A DNA stretch of 38,044 bases, taken from assembly GCA_013115135.1 (NCBI GenBank), contig JABANP010000507.1, forward strand, positions 1 through 38,044. The letters are read 5' to 3'. Positions 27,301 through 38,036 of this stretch are shown one piece after another. Source of the DNA: Perkinsus olseni. Lineage: Eukaryota > Perkinsozoa > Perkinsida > Perkinsidae. Made by a program: the position numbers and the translations under genes. The notes beneath the pieces are model-generated. The model saw only the letters and a program-made list of their open reading frames with translations. It did no database searches and was not told the origin of the DNA. Every line of letters starts with the position of its first letter. Position 1 is the stretch's first letter.

Positions 27301-30300
27301 GCGCTTTTTACATCACAGGTAGTAGTAGTGGGTCTTTGGAGATGGCGTCGGCGAAGTCTGACGAGGGTACGAGTTTGTCGGATACGTACAGCAGCTGCAG
27401 TAGCGGCGGCGGAGCGGAGGACTCGACTGGTGAAGAGCCGCAGTTTACTAAGGGAGGGTTTATACCCCAGGGGTTCCTGCACAGGATGACATTGCAGATG
27501 AAGCCGGATGATCATGAGGTAATCGAAAGGTCGTGGGTTCGATCCCCAGCGGTGTGTATTTTAGCGATCCATTTGCGTGTACTGCATGGGTCAACCTAAG
27601 ATACCATTCTTCGAGCGTATCTTTGTCCTCAGGCCCTTCTGCGCGGCAGTCTGCGCAGTAGTGCCCAACCCTTCGGACTCTCTTCTCGAGGAGTCACCCC
27701 GCCGGAACCCACCCTGCCTGACGTCGCCGCCTGCCGGTGGTTGGGCATGCCCTTCACCCTACTCGGTGAGCTTATCGTCTATACTACTACTGAAGATATC
27801 TTCGCTGTGCGCAGGTCCTGGTGACGTGGCTTCGATGTTGGCCTCCTGTCTGGCGGCACCCTGGGCGGGCGCGGTCGTCCAGAGCAACACTCGGATGCTG
27901 CTGGAAATGCTACTGCAACAGCAGCAACCTCGAGAGTAGGGGAATCGATCTGAGGAGTCCTGGTAGTGAGAGTACCCTTTCTTCAGATATGTCATTGCAG
28001 TTTTATGTGAATCTTCACAGAACGGGTCAGCTCGGGCGTTGACGAACATTCTAATGAGGCTGTTGGAGATTCCGCAGGACAGGACCGTTCATCGTATCGA
28101 TGTGGCGGCTCTGCTGGAAGAAAAGTTAGAGTAAGTTGGGTATCTTCTCATTTGTTGCACGAGTCAACCTCGGATACGCCAGGCCATGGAAATTATTTTT
28201 TTACGGAGAAATTTTCTTCTTTCTGACACCTCTAGCTTCTTGTCTTGTTAGGTACCCAGTTCCTCGAAGAAGCGATTACATGGCTGGTGGAAGGAAGCCT
28301 CGGGACAGTTACTATCATGCTTGCAACGTGTTGGCGAGTCGGATACTCCGAGAGAACATGGACCAGTATCTTGCGGTCAAGAACAGGCTAACAGTGTGCT
28401 ACAGGTAAATAAGGAGGAAGTGCCTTTGGTTGGCCATCGTCGCTCTCATAGTCGAACCAACATTCTCGTGTGGTAGTGGTCGCCTTCGTGCTCCGAGCGC
28501 CGGAAATCCGACTTTTGGACTAGTGTACAGAGTAGACTGTGTTACCTTCATGTGGACTGCCGGTTTTGATCACTAGGTCTCGACAGCCATGTGTTGCTTC
28601 TGGTGGCTCTCATGGTACATCCAACCTTATCCTGCAGTAGTGCTTGCCTTTGTGAGCTCACTCGCGTAGGGACCAGCTCCCACCCGGGGGTTGTGAAATT
28701 CGAAATTTGTATCGCTGTCAAGTGTAAGCGCCCGCTGGCCTTTGTGCGGGCGTGTCAGTTGTATTGTAAGAGAATGATTCCCTTCAGGATACCCGCCACT
28801 GCTCCTTTCTCTAAGGAGGTCCGAGAGTTGGAGGACAAGGCCATCGCCGCAATAGGGCCCACGAAGGACTCGAAGGCTACTAAGGAGGACTTCGGTACTA
28901 CTGGGTGAGGCTATGGGATGATAGAATCGTCTCGGAGGAGATATTGGTTGCTCGCGTATCTCAACTCTACCTGTGTAGTTCATGGATGGGTTGAAGATTC
29001 CTCTTGTGTATTGGTATCTTTGGTTGACTCTGGGTGTTTACGAATCGGGTCGCTTTCTCAGAAAAGGCCTTCGCAGCCTGCAGGGAGGCTATCAAAGCCG
29101 ACCGTCGCATCGTCGACAGAGACTGGTGCAAGGAGTTCATGTTGAGGAGCTACGAGGCATTTATGGTGAGCCTGCTGTTAGCGGAGCGAAGCGATTTTTT
29201 TATTTGCGCGTTTTTAGGTCTTGTCCATTTACGATGAAGTGGTTCCCGATGTGGAGGAATCGAGAGAGTGGTTGATGGTTTTGGCGGGGGTGGACACCCT
29301 CCCGAAGGATCCGGTTGCTCTCGTGGAGGTTATTGTTAAGTAGGTCCGGAGAGTATCCTGAGGTTACCCTGGCAAGACTCAGAAGATATGATACTCCCGA
29401 TTGTGTTCGCCTCTGTGATGGATCAGATCAAGAATATTGTTTTCATACGCACCCAAGGTCGACCAAAGGATTTTACATTTAGGTCGATTTATCGGTACGA
29501 AGAAGATAGGGAGAGAATCCTTAATGACCCTCTGACGAAGTTGATGTTGAGGAATCCTAAGGGTGAGCAAGAGTATCAAGATTCCTATACATACCTCCCC
29601 CCTTGTAGGCCATGTTAAGCTAGCATTGGTCTCCGCGATGGGCGTCATCTCTGAGGGCGCTGAGGGAACTGAGCTTGCTGAGACTTTCCACCGGATGCAC
29701 GAGAAACGGGGCCTGCAGATCGTCAGGTAGGATACTGCTGGTTTGCGCAGCGAGAAGATTTTTGTATCAATTAATATATCTTTCCAGTATTCTACCGGTT
29801 TAGTCTTGGGAAAATTTTTTCCGGAAAAGGGATTATTCTCCCATTTATCAGGGCGGACACTGGCACTGGCCGATCGTTGGAGTACAATGCAAGAAGAGTT
29901 ATCCAAGCCATAAGGAAGATAGATCCCGACACTGAGTGGGGATGGCTGGGCTACTCCCAGGGCTGTGCTAATGCATTGAGAGCGGAAACTACCGTACAGA
30001 CTGGTAGGGTGGGAGACCGTGGCAGGGCTGGTTACCATGATGAGAGGGAATGAATAAGTCGGGCGGGGTGGTGGCTGGTAACGGTTATTGATAGTAACAT
30101 TAACATTCAGTGATTATCATTATTTAATATAATTGAATTGTATTTGTCGTTGTCATGACCGAGGATCGAACCCGGGACCTTTCGTAGGTACCCCTGAGGA
30201 GTACGACTTGATCCACAATAGACTGGTTGGTCGTATGTTAATCTTTAGTGCCTTTAACGGCTCTGTGCACGGCAAGTTGGGAGACGATAAAGTCCAGGCG

Positions 30301-31730
30301 GTTATCATGGACTTGGAGTACTTCATGAAGTTACTACAGGTAAGGAGCGCTTGGGAAACTGTCGGAAGATATGCCTGCGAGAATCTTTGCTGTGCGCATT
30401 GCAATCCGCCTTCTCGTTACCTGGATATTTGCTGCCACTGAGCGCTGGATGAGGGTTTAGCAGCGGAATGAAATTCTCTGTTCCTCTTTTCTGGACCGGT
30501 GGATATTTCCTGAATCGTTTTCCTTCCCTCAGGCTCACTTCTCATCCCAGTTCGCTGGTTCGGCTCTGAACCTCTTCACCTCAGCGTTGGCCTCTCGATT
30601 GGTGACGGATTTGTTGGTTGGTAAGTCCCGGGAGGGAGTAATTAATAATATGTGAACTTATGGAGAGTGTAACGTGTAATTGTGCTTGATAAAAATTAAT
30701 GATCTGTTCATATTAAAAATTACATTAATAGTATGATGTACTATATTGCATGTAATATATGTACAATTTACATGTAAATACCTTTTTAATGTTACATATA
30801 CTCCCAGAATTTTTCTCCCACTCCGCCTCGTGCGGTTCTCCGCCGAATCAGTTCTTCACTAGCGTTTTTCATATCTCGGATGAATCTCAAATTTGACTTA
30901 ACCGTGCACTTTTACGGTTCATTTTTCTACATACTGTAATTTTTTTACTACTTTTTACCGGCTTTTTTACTAGCTTTTTTTCTGCTAATTTAAATAGCGT
31001 AGAACGCAGTTGAAAAAAATGAACCGTGCTTGCTGTATAAAATTTATTTCATCAATACCATAATTTGCGACACAATATGATACACTCTCTCTCGACGTCG
31101 CTCGCTCCCTGAGCAAGATCTCCTCAGGAGTCCAATCCCTCACTCATGAAGGGGTATTCACGTTATGGCGGGATGGACAGTTCAAACAGAGCACACCGAC
31201 AGTGGCGATGAGAGGGGCTGTGGAGAGCAATGTAGTAAAGATGCTCCGCACAGCGAAGATTTTTAGGGAATGGTATCTTGCGGGTATCAGGTGACTTTGC
31301 CAGAAGTATTGGAGTTGCTGAGTAATATGCTCACTAAACAGACACTCAATCATGAGCATCATGATACACAGGTAGCCCGAGGTCCCGGGTTCGATCCCGG
31401 CAACATGCATTTTTTTGCTCTGCAGGTTACCGTACATGAATGCGTATCTCACTCCATACATGTTCGCAACTCCCACACGGACGTCTTCGCGCGGTCGGGC
31501 GTCGACGCGGCAGTTCAGCGGACGCACCATTGGAGCCCTTTGCTGAAGGCAAGCTTGGCCGAATTTCGTGGCGCGCGGTCGTACCCTTCCGTTGTCGGGA
31601 GTCGGCCTTTGTAACCACTCAGCGTGATCGCGAGAGGCACGTGTATGATACGGCAAAGGACAGGCATATCGAGCCTTGGCTGGAGAACATGATACGCTTC
31701 GGACTGGTCCCTTTCGTGGAGGATGAATGA
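24371..31730 (+). CDS. Large multi-exon gene with C-terminal alpha/beta-hydrolase-like domain
   Basis: Exons by eye: 24371-24521, 25013-25162, 25606-25716, 25761-25979, 26156-26286, 26462-26575, 27049-27269, 27319-27518, 27633-27765, 27815-27935, 27987-28130, 28252-28404, 28788-28904, 29062-29165, 29218-29339, 29483-29562, 29609-29726, 29852-30003, 30188-30339, 30533-30620, 31128-31272, 31426-onward, and a last exon ending TGA 31730. Nearly all junctions keep phase, giving over 1000 residues. The N-terminal two thirds is helical and unrecognised, with a Ser/Gly/Asp-rich linker (SDTYSSCSSGGGAEDST). Late exons contain GWLGYSQGCANAL, whose G-x-S-x-G (29949-29963) is an alpha/beta-hydrolase nucleophile elbow. 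The 5' exon, one junction (28904/29062) and the last intron are unresolved. Two adjacent genes are possible but phases argue against it. Confidence 0.68.
24588..24851. mobile_element. hAT-like GTAC-rich mini-element in an intron, 264 bp
   Basis: The left end TAGAGCTGGGC is matched by the right end GCCCACCTCTA, giving imperfect inverted ends (TAGAGNTGGGC) that resemble hAT-type termini. The interior has about 18 GTAC words in 230 bp, including a tandem CCGTACTAGA unit. Flanking 8-mers GCCTAGAG (left) and CCCTAGAG (right, two bases out) agree at 7 of 8. It lies in the first mapped intron of the large gene. Confidence 0.55.
26655..26942. repeat. Imperfect inverted repeat in an intron
   Basis: The left arm near 26655-26692 (TGCAA...GAGGCCGCTGTGCC) is matched in reverse complement by the right arm 26911-26942 (GGCATAGTGGCCTAATC), with a few substitutions and a small gap. 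About 290 bp in all, with no ORF. Possibly a MITE in the 26576-27048 intron. Confidence 0.45.
27525..27549 (+). other. tRNA T-arm-like fragment 1
   Basis: GAAAGGTCGTGGGTTCGATC followed by CCCAGC has a good RNA polymerase III B-box (GGTTCGATCC) and a 4-bp T-stem. It lies six bases into an intron, and no matching acceptor or anticodon arm is seen. Confidence 0.4.
30159..30184 (-). other. tRNA T-arm-like fragment 2
   Basis: On the minus strand, GAAAGGTCCCGGGTTCGATC followed by CTCGG forms a 5-bp T-stem with a 7-nt TTCGATC loop. It ends three bases before an intron's 3' splice site. No full tRNA fold is visible. Confidence 0.45.
31377..31400 (+). other. tRNA T-arm-like fragment 3
   Basis: CGAGGTCCCGGGTTCGATCC with a T7 run (a possible Pol III terminator) 11 bases after it, about 25 bases before a 3' splice site. 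It shares the GGTC-x-x-GGGTTCGATCC core with the other two fragments. Confidence 0.4.
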
Positions 31731-32146
31731 GTCGCCGGAGGGAGCTGATTGTTGGTGATTGGATTGTTTTTACCCCTGTTTGACCGACTGTCGTTGAGTG
31801 CCATCGTGAACTCTCTCAATCAGGATTGCGGCGTTGAGTTGTCAAGTGGGGAGGCTCTCATCGAAGATTGAACATAGGATGGAATCATAGCAAGATTGTT
31901 GTTTCCGCTGGATATTCACTCTAACTGGTAGCATCTACGGCAGTGGGGACGGGACCATCTTTTAATAGCGTGCAAGCCACAGAAGCCGGGGCCCTTTGAG
32001 TGGAGGGGGCTGATCGTACCATGGACCGCTCGGTGTATGAAGGAACATGTGAATCGAGTAGATACATTGTTTTCATGCACATCCAAATTATGGGAAACTA
32101 AACCCGAGTTAGTGTCAATGTAGCTATTTCCTTATGAGTGTCTCAG
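31731..32146. other. Intergenic; first exon of the next gene not resolved
   Basis: An ATG at 32022 (MDRSVYEGTCESS...) is a candidate start, but no donor in the needed phase 2 was found. Otherwise nothing recognised. Confidence 0.4.
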
Positions 32147-32895
32147 TAGTGCCATTTACGAGAATCGCCACTGGTTGCTCGAGAATTTCAACGGACGGTT
32201 GTCGTCCTCCGTCGAGGGTCTGCATAGACGGTTCAAGAACTGGCCTGGTGGTCACCTTGTTAGTCATCGCATTGCCGCGTGGTTGATGATGATGACATGT
32301 TTACCACTGCCGTAGCCGTACTATCTAACTATCGAGTCGTAGTAGTGGACGTTGAGAGGCCCCTCTGTGGCTTCGATACAAGCTGGCTCTATGCCGATGA
32401 TAATGGGTTGCAGGGAATTTGACCGCCCGAGTATAGTTGATGAGATTGTTTACCACCTGATGGTGTCATCTCTGTTGTCTCTAAACCGAGACTTCTGCCA
32501 GGATGTTCGACTGGACCCCGGCACTACTGTTAGGGTTGGCAGGAGACCTCCTCCACCCGGGCATGGACATGCATATAATGTAAGGGAGATGAGGTATCTT
32601 AGGTTGAAGCTTGCTTGCTGCAGGTGACTATTGAATCACCCTATGTTGCACGATTTCAGTTTGAATTATCATCTACTGCATCAACACTTAACGGTGAGTA
32701 TCTTAGGTCGACCCATGGCAATCGCGAATTATCTCAGAAGTTTGGAGGCTAACCAGCCGTAGCTGGGGAGGGACTCTCATCTCCCCAAGATTCTCCACCA
32801 TGCGGAAGGTCAACCAAAACGAGTCCGCGGATATCAGCCCCGGCGACACCATATACATTTCCAGTACAAATATCTTTAATGATTTTGGAACATGA
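32147..32895 (+). CDS. Orphan multi-exon gene, 5' end missing
   Basis: Exons 32147-32278, 32414-32579, 32624-32693 and 32738-32895, all GT-AG with consistent phases (2, 0, 1). The joined product runs from AIYENRHWLLENFNGRL through RIAAEFDRPSIVDEIVYHLM and PGTTVRVGRRPPPPG to a beta-like end, GDTIYISSTNIFNDFGT. About 175 residues are visible and at least one upstream exon is needed. I recognise no domain. It follows the large gene on the same strand by about 400 bp. Confidence 0.58.
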
Positions 32896-33249
32896 ATCGC
32901 TGCTCAGCCTCTCCGCAGATCGGCTTTGTACTTTACTCGCCGAAGGCCGCTGCCGTGACGAATCCACCGAGGGCGGCCGAAGGAGAGGACCTCAGCGATG
33001 AGCACTGCTGCATCATCTGCTTGGTGAGATGAGTACTTCTCGAAGGATTGTAGAATTTTTTGGTTAGGATACGATGAAAGATCCTTCCACTGTAAAAGGC
33101 TGTTGCCACACCTTCTGTGGTGAATGTTTGGATGCTTGGCTCGAGAGGAGCGATCGGTGCCCGGTATGCGCATGCCCGGCCACTCAACTGTGTAAGTTGC
33201 TGCGATGAAGGTAGGGAGTTCCTCGGTGGGAGTGTTATTGTAATTTCAG

Positions 33250-34016
33250 AGCCGGATGACGCGGCTGATCTGCGAAAGTGAATTCCTCAATCTATGCCTT
33301 TACACGAACCAGTCTCACTTGACTACTGCTCGCGTTGTTGAGACAGTCCGTGTGAGAAAAGGAACGCTCGAAGGCGAATAGCCTCATTCTGATCAGTACG
33401 TTAACAGTATGAACTTCCCACCACACTCACGCTCGGTACATGTCACGTCGTGGTGTGGTATACACCACGCGAAATACACTTCGCGCTGTGTAAAACAATG
33501 AAACGGTCGATGAAACGGTTGATCGATATATCAGTAAATTCCTCCCTGCAAAATAAACATGTTGCCTAAGTTTGATATCTAAATATTTCCTACCAGCGGT
33601 GAAATCTCAATTTTCGCGATTCGCACAACGAATTGGAACACCCTGTAGTATGTTCAAAAATCGGTTCGAAACCCCCAAGAGTCGCGACGAGTTCAACTTT
33701 TCGGTGTCCATTCGGAATTGATTTGGAGCAATGGATTCTGGAAATGACCAAATGTCTCCTCCCTGGAAGACTCCCTCTCCGGTGCTTCCACAATCTACAC
33801 GAATGTCCCTTTACACATCGAGGCTCGATGAGAAAAGTCATAATAATAGCCCAGTTCTCTGAGACAGGCCCGCGTCCACCGACCGTCCACTATCATTTGC
33901 TCAGCTGGAACCTTCAATCCACCGATAACAAGTTCAGTCAGCTTCCTCAGGTTATCCGCGAGGTGTAGATAGCGAATAGGCTGGGACACGTACAAAAGCG
34001 GGGTGCTGCCTATCAT
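33250..34016 (-). repeat. Diverged repeat, copy 1, with a conserved minus-strand frame
   Basis: Three blocks (about 33255-33310, 33646-33790, 33870-34010) match 36808-36865, 36962-37090 and 37880-38036 in the same order. The last block encodes on the minus strand LLYVSQPIRYLHLADNLRKL ... IVDGRWT (33795-34016). The copy 2 frame encodes LYVSRP ... HLRSANDLRKL ... IVDGRWT, so protein is kept where DNA differs. A gene family or an old mobile element; I do not recognise it. Copy 1 carries about 200 bp of extra sequence before its second block. Confidence 0.55.
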
Positions 34017-34305
34017 ACGATGAAAGACTCAGATCTGACTATTAGCAATCTCACTTGGTGTCAAATCAAACAAACGATACACCCTTAACCCATGTTCAAC
34101 ATTTTATGGAAAACAAGTCCCCTTCGAGGACTTCAGGCAGCCGAAGGCCCACTCTCCTTCGTGTATTAGCATCACGGAAACAGCTTCAAGATGGAACGCT
34201 TTGCCTGGCTTCCGCCATTTGGGACTTCTGCCGTTACCAGAGGCTCGCTCGGTTGAGGGAGAGCCGCCGAATATCCCTGCCACTCTGCCATTGGTAGTTT
34301 GAGCC
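34017..34305. other. Short intergenic stretch
   Basis: No feature recognised between the repeat copy and the solo LTR. Confidence 0.4.
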
Positions 34306-34432
34306 TGTTGCTTCTCCGTTGTTGCTCATAGTCAACGCGAGGCGAGAAGGAGTTTAAAGTCTTCTACCTGCTTCTATTCGGGGGGCAGGAGTATCAGCTA
34401 TGCACGAGACGATCGGCGCATGATGAGTAACA
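34306..34432 (-). repeat. Solo LTR of the same retrotransposon family, reversed
   Basis: The reverse complement matches the 135-bp LTR end to end (TGTTACTC start, GCAACA end), with an 8-base deletion and several substitutions. No primer binding site or polypurine tract flanks it, so it is a solo LTR, normally left by LTR-LTR recombination. The flanking 5-mers (GAGCC, GCTGT) do not match, so no target-site duplication is visible. Confidence 0.88.
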
Positions 34433-34433
34433 G

Positions 34434-35216
34434 CTGTGCACTATAACTCAGTACAGTGTGGCTATTTGAGACGGGGCTCAAAGAGAGGTCAAAATGGACT
34501 TGATGGGAGCTAAGCAATAATGTGATTTACAGCTTACTACGCTCAGCTTAGTGTAGCACGTATACTCATGGACGCTAGTGCAAAGCGCATGGTAAGGTCA
34601 GACGGTTATCTGATACTAATGATACGTAGTAGCAGTAACGGTAAGTGTCACTATAGTGCACAGAACCTGACTCACTGTTCGGTGTGAGAGACTGGCAATG
34701 GCTATCCTTACACCATTCATTATCGTTGCGCTGTCTCGCCATTACCAATTGCTTTCTACACAGTTGCACGTATACATTATGACCTTTCAGGAGCCTTTGG
34801 TTGGGAGTCAATACAGGCACGCAGCAGGGGTCGATCTAGCGTACGTGCTGAGCTATTGTATCAGTGTCACTGATTCAGTGACGCTGCGATAGCATTGCTA
34901 GTGCACTATACTGTAGTGAGAACATGGTGACGGCTATAGTGTACGCTATATAACAGCTACAGCCAGGTTGAGTACTATTCAGCTTTTAGACTACCATCGC
35001 TACACTTACCTTTACTGCTACTACGTATCATTAGTATCAGATAACCATCTGACCTTACTATGCGCTTTATACTCGCGTGCATGAGTAGACGTGCTACATT
35101 AAGCTCAGTGAGCTAGAGATCACATCATCGCCTAGCTTCTGTCAAGTCCAACTTCTTACCTTCCCTTGAGCCCCGTCTCGAATGGCGGCCACACTGTACT
35201 GAGTTATAGTTCACAG
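34434..35216. mobile_element. Non-autonomous element with ~215-bp terminal inverted repeats
   Basis: The left arm 34434-34648 and right arm 35002-35216 are reverse complements over about 215 nt with scattered mismatches. They start CTGTGCACTATAACTCAG on the left and CTGTGAACTATAACTCAG on the right (read inward). The core is about 350 nt, rich in short palindromes around CACTATAGTG, and has no ORF. It is a foldback or MITE-type DNA element. The left end is one base from the solo LTR. Confidence 0.8.
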
Positions 35217-35277
35217 GGCGTTATCTTCCTCATCGGCACCCCTTCCTAAGAGTCCTTCGCCCCCACAGTAACATACG

Positions 35278-36063
35278 ATGTTCCCAATCTGTGGGATAGC
35301 TTATCTACGGCTTCATTTTCTTCACATGACTTTCATCCTGTCGTTCATCATCTCAGCCCTACTGTTCATCGCAGTGAGCGCTGCCCCTGTTGGCAAGTAT
35401 CTTTCTTACATTGGTACAAGCGCAGCAATGCTGATCTATATCAAGGAGGACGACACTGTGGTCGTGATCTTCATGTGTCAGTCCGATAAAGCCGCCTTCG
35501 CTGGGCCGTATCCTCTACTTTCTGGGCCTGGCGTAAACGAGTACGTCATCGGAGACGGCTCAAATCCCCAGAGCACTCTGCTCGATCTGGCGAGGGAGCA
35601 CTGCCCTGAGAAGGTATTTCTCCCTGGTGACCTTCACAACATCAGCTTCGTCCCCGATAAGAATTCCCTGATAACTTCTTTGGAGAGTAGGAGTGACAGC
35701 TTCCACAAGGTTGACGACAGCTTCCTCATTCCGTATCGTTCTACCTATGCGGACGTAGATATCGAAGTCTACGTCTCTCGCTCAGCATCCCCACTGCGGG
35801 CTGGAGTAAGAGTGACGATGAAATGTGGAGATTCAGAGGTCATTGCCAGCCTTTTCTTCGAGTCCGACAAACGCAGCAACCCCTCGCCCCGATATGTTCT
35901 CCCTCCAGAGGAGATCGTCTATCACGACGAGTTCAAGAATGAGCTGTCCGCTGTTTGCGGTATAGATCTGTCGCCTGATGATTTCAAGACGATGGTCTTT
36001 GATACTTCCACGACGGCCTTCACTGAGCTCAAGGGAGAACGCCTACCTCTCACTGCGCTGTGA
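35278..36063 (+). CDS. Secreted orphan protein, 245 aa from the preferred start
   Basis: The frame opens at 35278, but the ATG at 35326 gives a clean signal peptide (MTFILSFIISALLFIAVSA, then AP), so I prefer it. The mature part of about 225 residues is beta-rich with five cysteines (VIFMCQSD, REHCPEK, VTMKCGD, SAVCGID among them) and acidic loops, and has no membrane segment or repeat. Single exon, ending LPLTAL and TGA at 36063. No family recognised, and it is not similar to the three-copy family at 10.5-14.8 kb. Confidence 0.75.
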   Translation: MFPICGIAYLRLHFLHMTFILSFIISALLFIAVSAAPVGKYLSYIGTSAAMLIYIKEDDTVVVIFMCQSDKAAFAGPYPLLSGPGVNEYVIGDGSNPQSTLLDLAREHCPEKVFLPGDLHNISFVPDKNSLITSLESRSDSFHKVDDSFLIPYRSTYADVDIEVYVSRSASPLRAGVRVTMKCGDSEVIASLFFESDKRSNPSPRYVLPPEEIVYHDEFKNELSAVCGIDLSPDDFKTMVFDTSTTAFTELKGERLPLTAL

Positions 36064-36804
36064 TCCTTATTATTCTGCTATCATGCTGTTGTCCCCATTG
36101 CCTCTGCCTTGAGCAGTCAAACTCCGTATTGTTATTTTCTTCATATGCCCTCGATATGTCTGCCATTTTCTCGCGGTGCGCAAGTTCAATTTTGCCTCTC
36201 GGCTTAGCCTGCGTCGCGACGCTGAGCAGTGCTCAGTGAGCACAGTTTGAAGGTCATCTGCGACACATGAGAATCTCATTACGCTTCGTTGTATTATACG
36301 ACATCGTCATAACGACAAGGTCACGGGCTACAGTACTGGATGGGTGTACACTTTATGGCACTCTTAGCACGATGTCCGTGACGGTCATGATGTAGGGCAT
36401 CGTCTCTGGAAGCTGTCATAAGCGAGATCTACGCAGCACTAAAGCGCATATTTGAAGCTCTCAAAGCTTGAGACTTTTCCTTCTATCGCGCCAGGTTTCG
36501 TTACTTTGGCATCCTTGTTCTCATAACAACTTCGTCAGCAGTAACAACACTATGGCTCCGTCCTCTTGGCGATACCAGGTGCGCTCAGCTCACTTGGTTG
36601 AATCATGATGGTTTCAACTAGATTTCTATCACTTAAATATGCCAGTGTTGACTTGGTAAGATAGGGATACACCGAATCTTGAGAGTGGCGCTGAGCAATA
36701 GCCCGACCCAGCCCGTCGTTATGACGCCGTGAGTGATATTAGTTCCATAGCTGATGACGATGACTTGATGGGCCCGAGTGGTCTCAGTTGATGAGATTGT
36801 GATA
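36064..36804. other. Intergenic, nothing recognised
   Basis: 3' flank of the secreted-protein gene; no supported exon or repeat. Confidence 0.45.
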
Positions 36805-38036
36805 TGTGACGCGGCTGGTCTGCTAAACTGCATTCCTCAATCTATACCTTTACACGAACTAGTCTCATTCTATTAGGATACCTATTGACAGTGCGCGTAA
36901 GCGACGCGAATGGAACCGCTTTGATGAGCACGTTCACACCACACTCGCCACGCTGCGGTATAGTATGTTCAAAACTCAGATCAGAACTCTCAGTAGTCAC
37001 GACGAATTCCGCTTTTCGGTGTAAATTCCATAATACTTTAGAAGAGACCGAATGGCTGCTCCTCTGAAGACTCCCACTCCGGTGCCTTCTTCAGTAGTGA
37101 ACCCTGCCTTCGGATATCCACTTGTAGAGGAGTGAATGGTACAACTGTGATAGTAGGCCGTCACTCTGGTCGGAGGACGGAGCGTGCAGCGCACCGATGA
37201 GGAACAATAGTGTTTTCGGCCCTGCCAGCTGCTGCTGCTGATTCTTGTAAATCAGAACCGCATCTCTGATTGAGCGTCAATGCATTCATCCACATTCTGT
37301 CCGAAATATCGCGACCACTATTTCAAGCTACTGTTACAAGCCACAGAAACTAGGTACAGGATGCCGACTTGAGAAGGGCCAACCCCTCATAATTTATTCG
37401 TGCGAACAGGTTGAGAGTTGTAACGCACACCAATCGAAAGGTCTTGTCAAGCTCTAGATAACCTCGTTCTCTTCGTCATCTCACTCGCAAGTTTCACTTA
37501 CGAAAAATCAAACCAAACGCCAAAAAATCGCAAGAATTCGTTGGCCGAATCACCGAGGCCATGCTGACGTTGTAAAGTGCCTAGAAGAGGGGCCGACGCT
37601 GTGAATCAACGCATCATCGGAGTTTCAGTTGTGAGTTGAGATGAGCATTCCCCCTCCATACCTCATGAGCAAGCCACCACGTTATTGAATGATAGGCATC
37701 CCGGAGACTACCAACACAGCACACAGTACACTCTCGCTGAGAAATCATCAAACTCTGATATTGAGCTAAAGAGAAAGAAGACCAGTTCATCGCGGTAGCG
37801 CCTCAATGTTACTCATCGACGTACGGATGGAACCGCATAAAATGGAAATAACGACGGTGCAAATAATAATATTGGTTGAGACATCCCAGGGTCCAACGAC
37901 CGTCCACTATTATGTAATCGGGTGGACGCGTTCCGAGGTCAAATTCAGCCAGCTTTCTCAGATCATTCGCAGAGCGCAGATGACAAGTACCCCCATCACG
38001 GGGCCGGGACACGTACAAAGGCGGCTTGCTGCCTAG
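36805..38036 (-). repeat. Diverged repeat, copy 2, runs to the window edge
   Basis: It matches copy 1 (33250-34016) in three blocks, with about 790 bp of unshared sequence between the second (to 37090) and third (from about 37880). The minus-strand frame 37809-38018 keeps LYVSRP, the ANDLRKL segment and IVDGRWT. The start of the unit probably lies beyond 38044. Confidence 0.5.

Noticed and set aside
27935..27986. In-frame TAG after QQQQPRE taken as a gene end
   Set aside because: A GT donor two bases earlier (CGAGA|GTAGGG) and an acceptor at 27986 restore a continuous frame (REYVIAVLC...).
32279..32413. Open frame with DDDDMFTTAVAVLSNYR, first read as OTU-like coding after a frameshift
   Set aside because: It is better explained as a 135-nt GT-AG intron: removing it joins the flanking exons in phase 2.
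33000..33190. Minus-strand ORFs of 84-89 codons
   Set aside because: No features; they overlap each other in two frames and are not conserved in any copy seen here.
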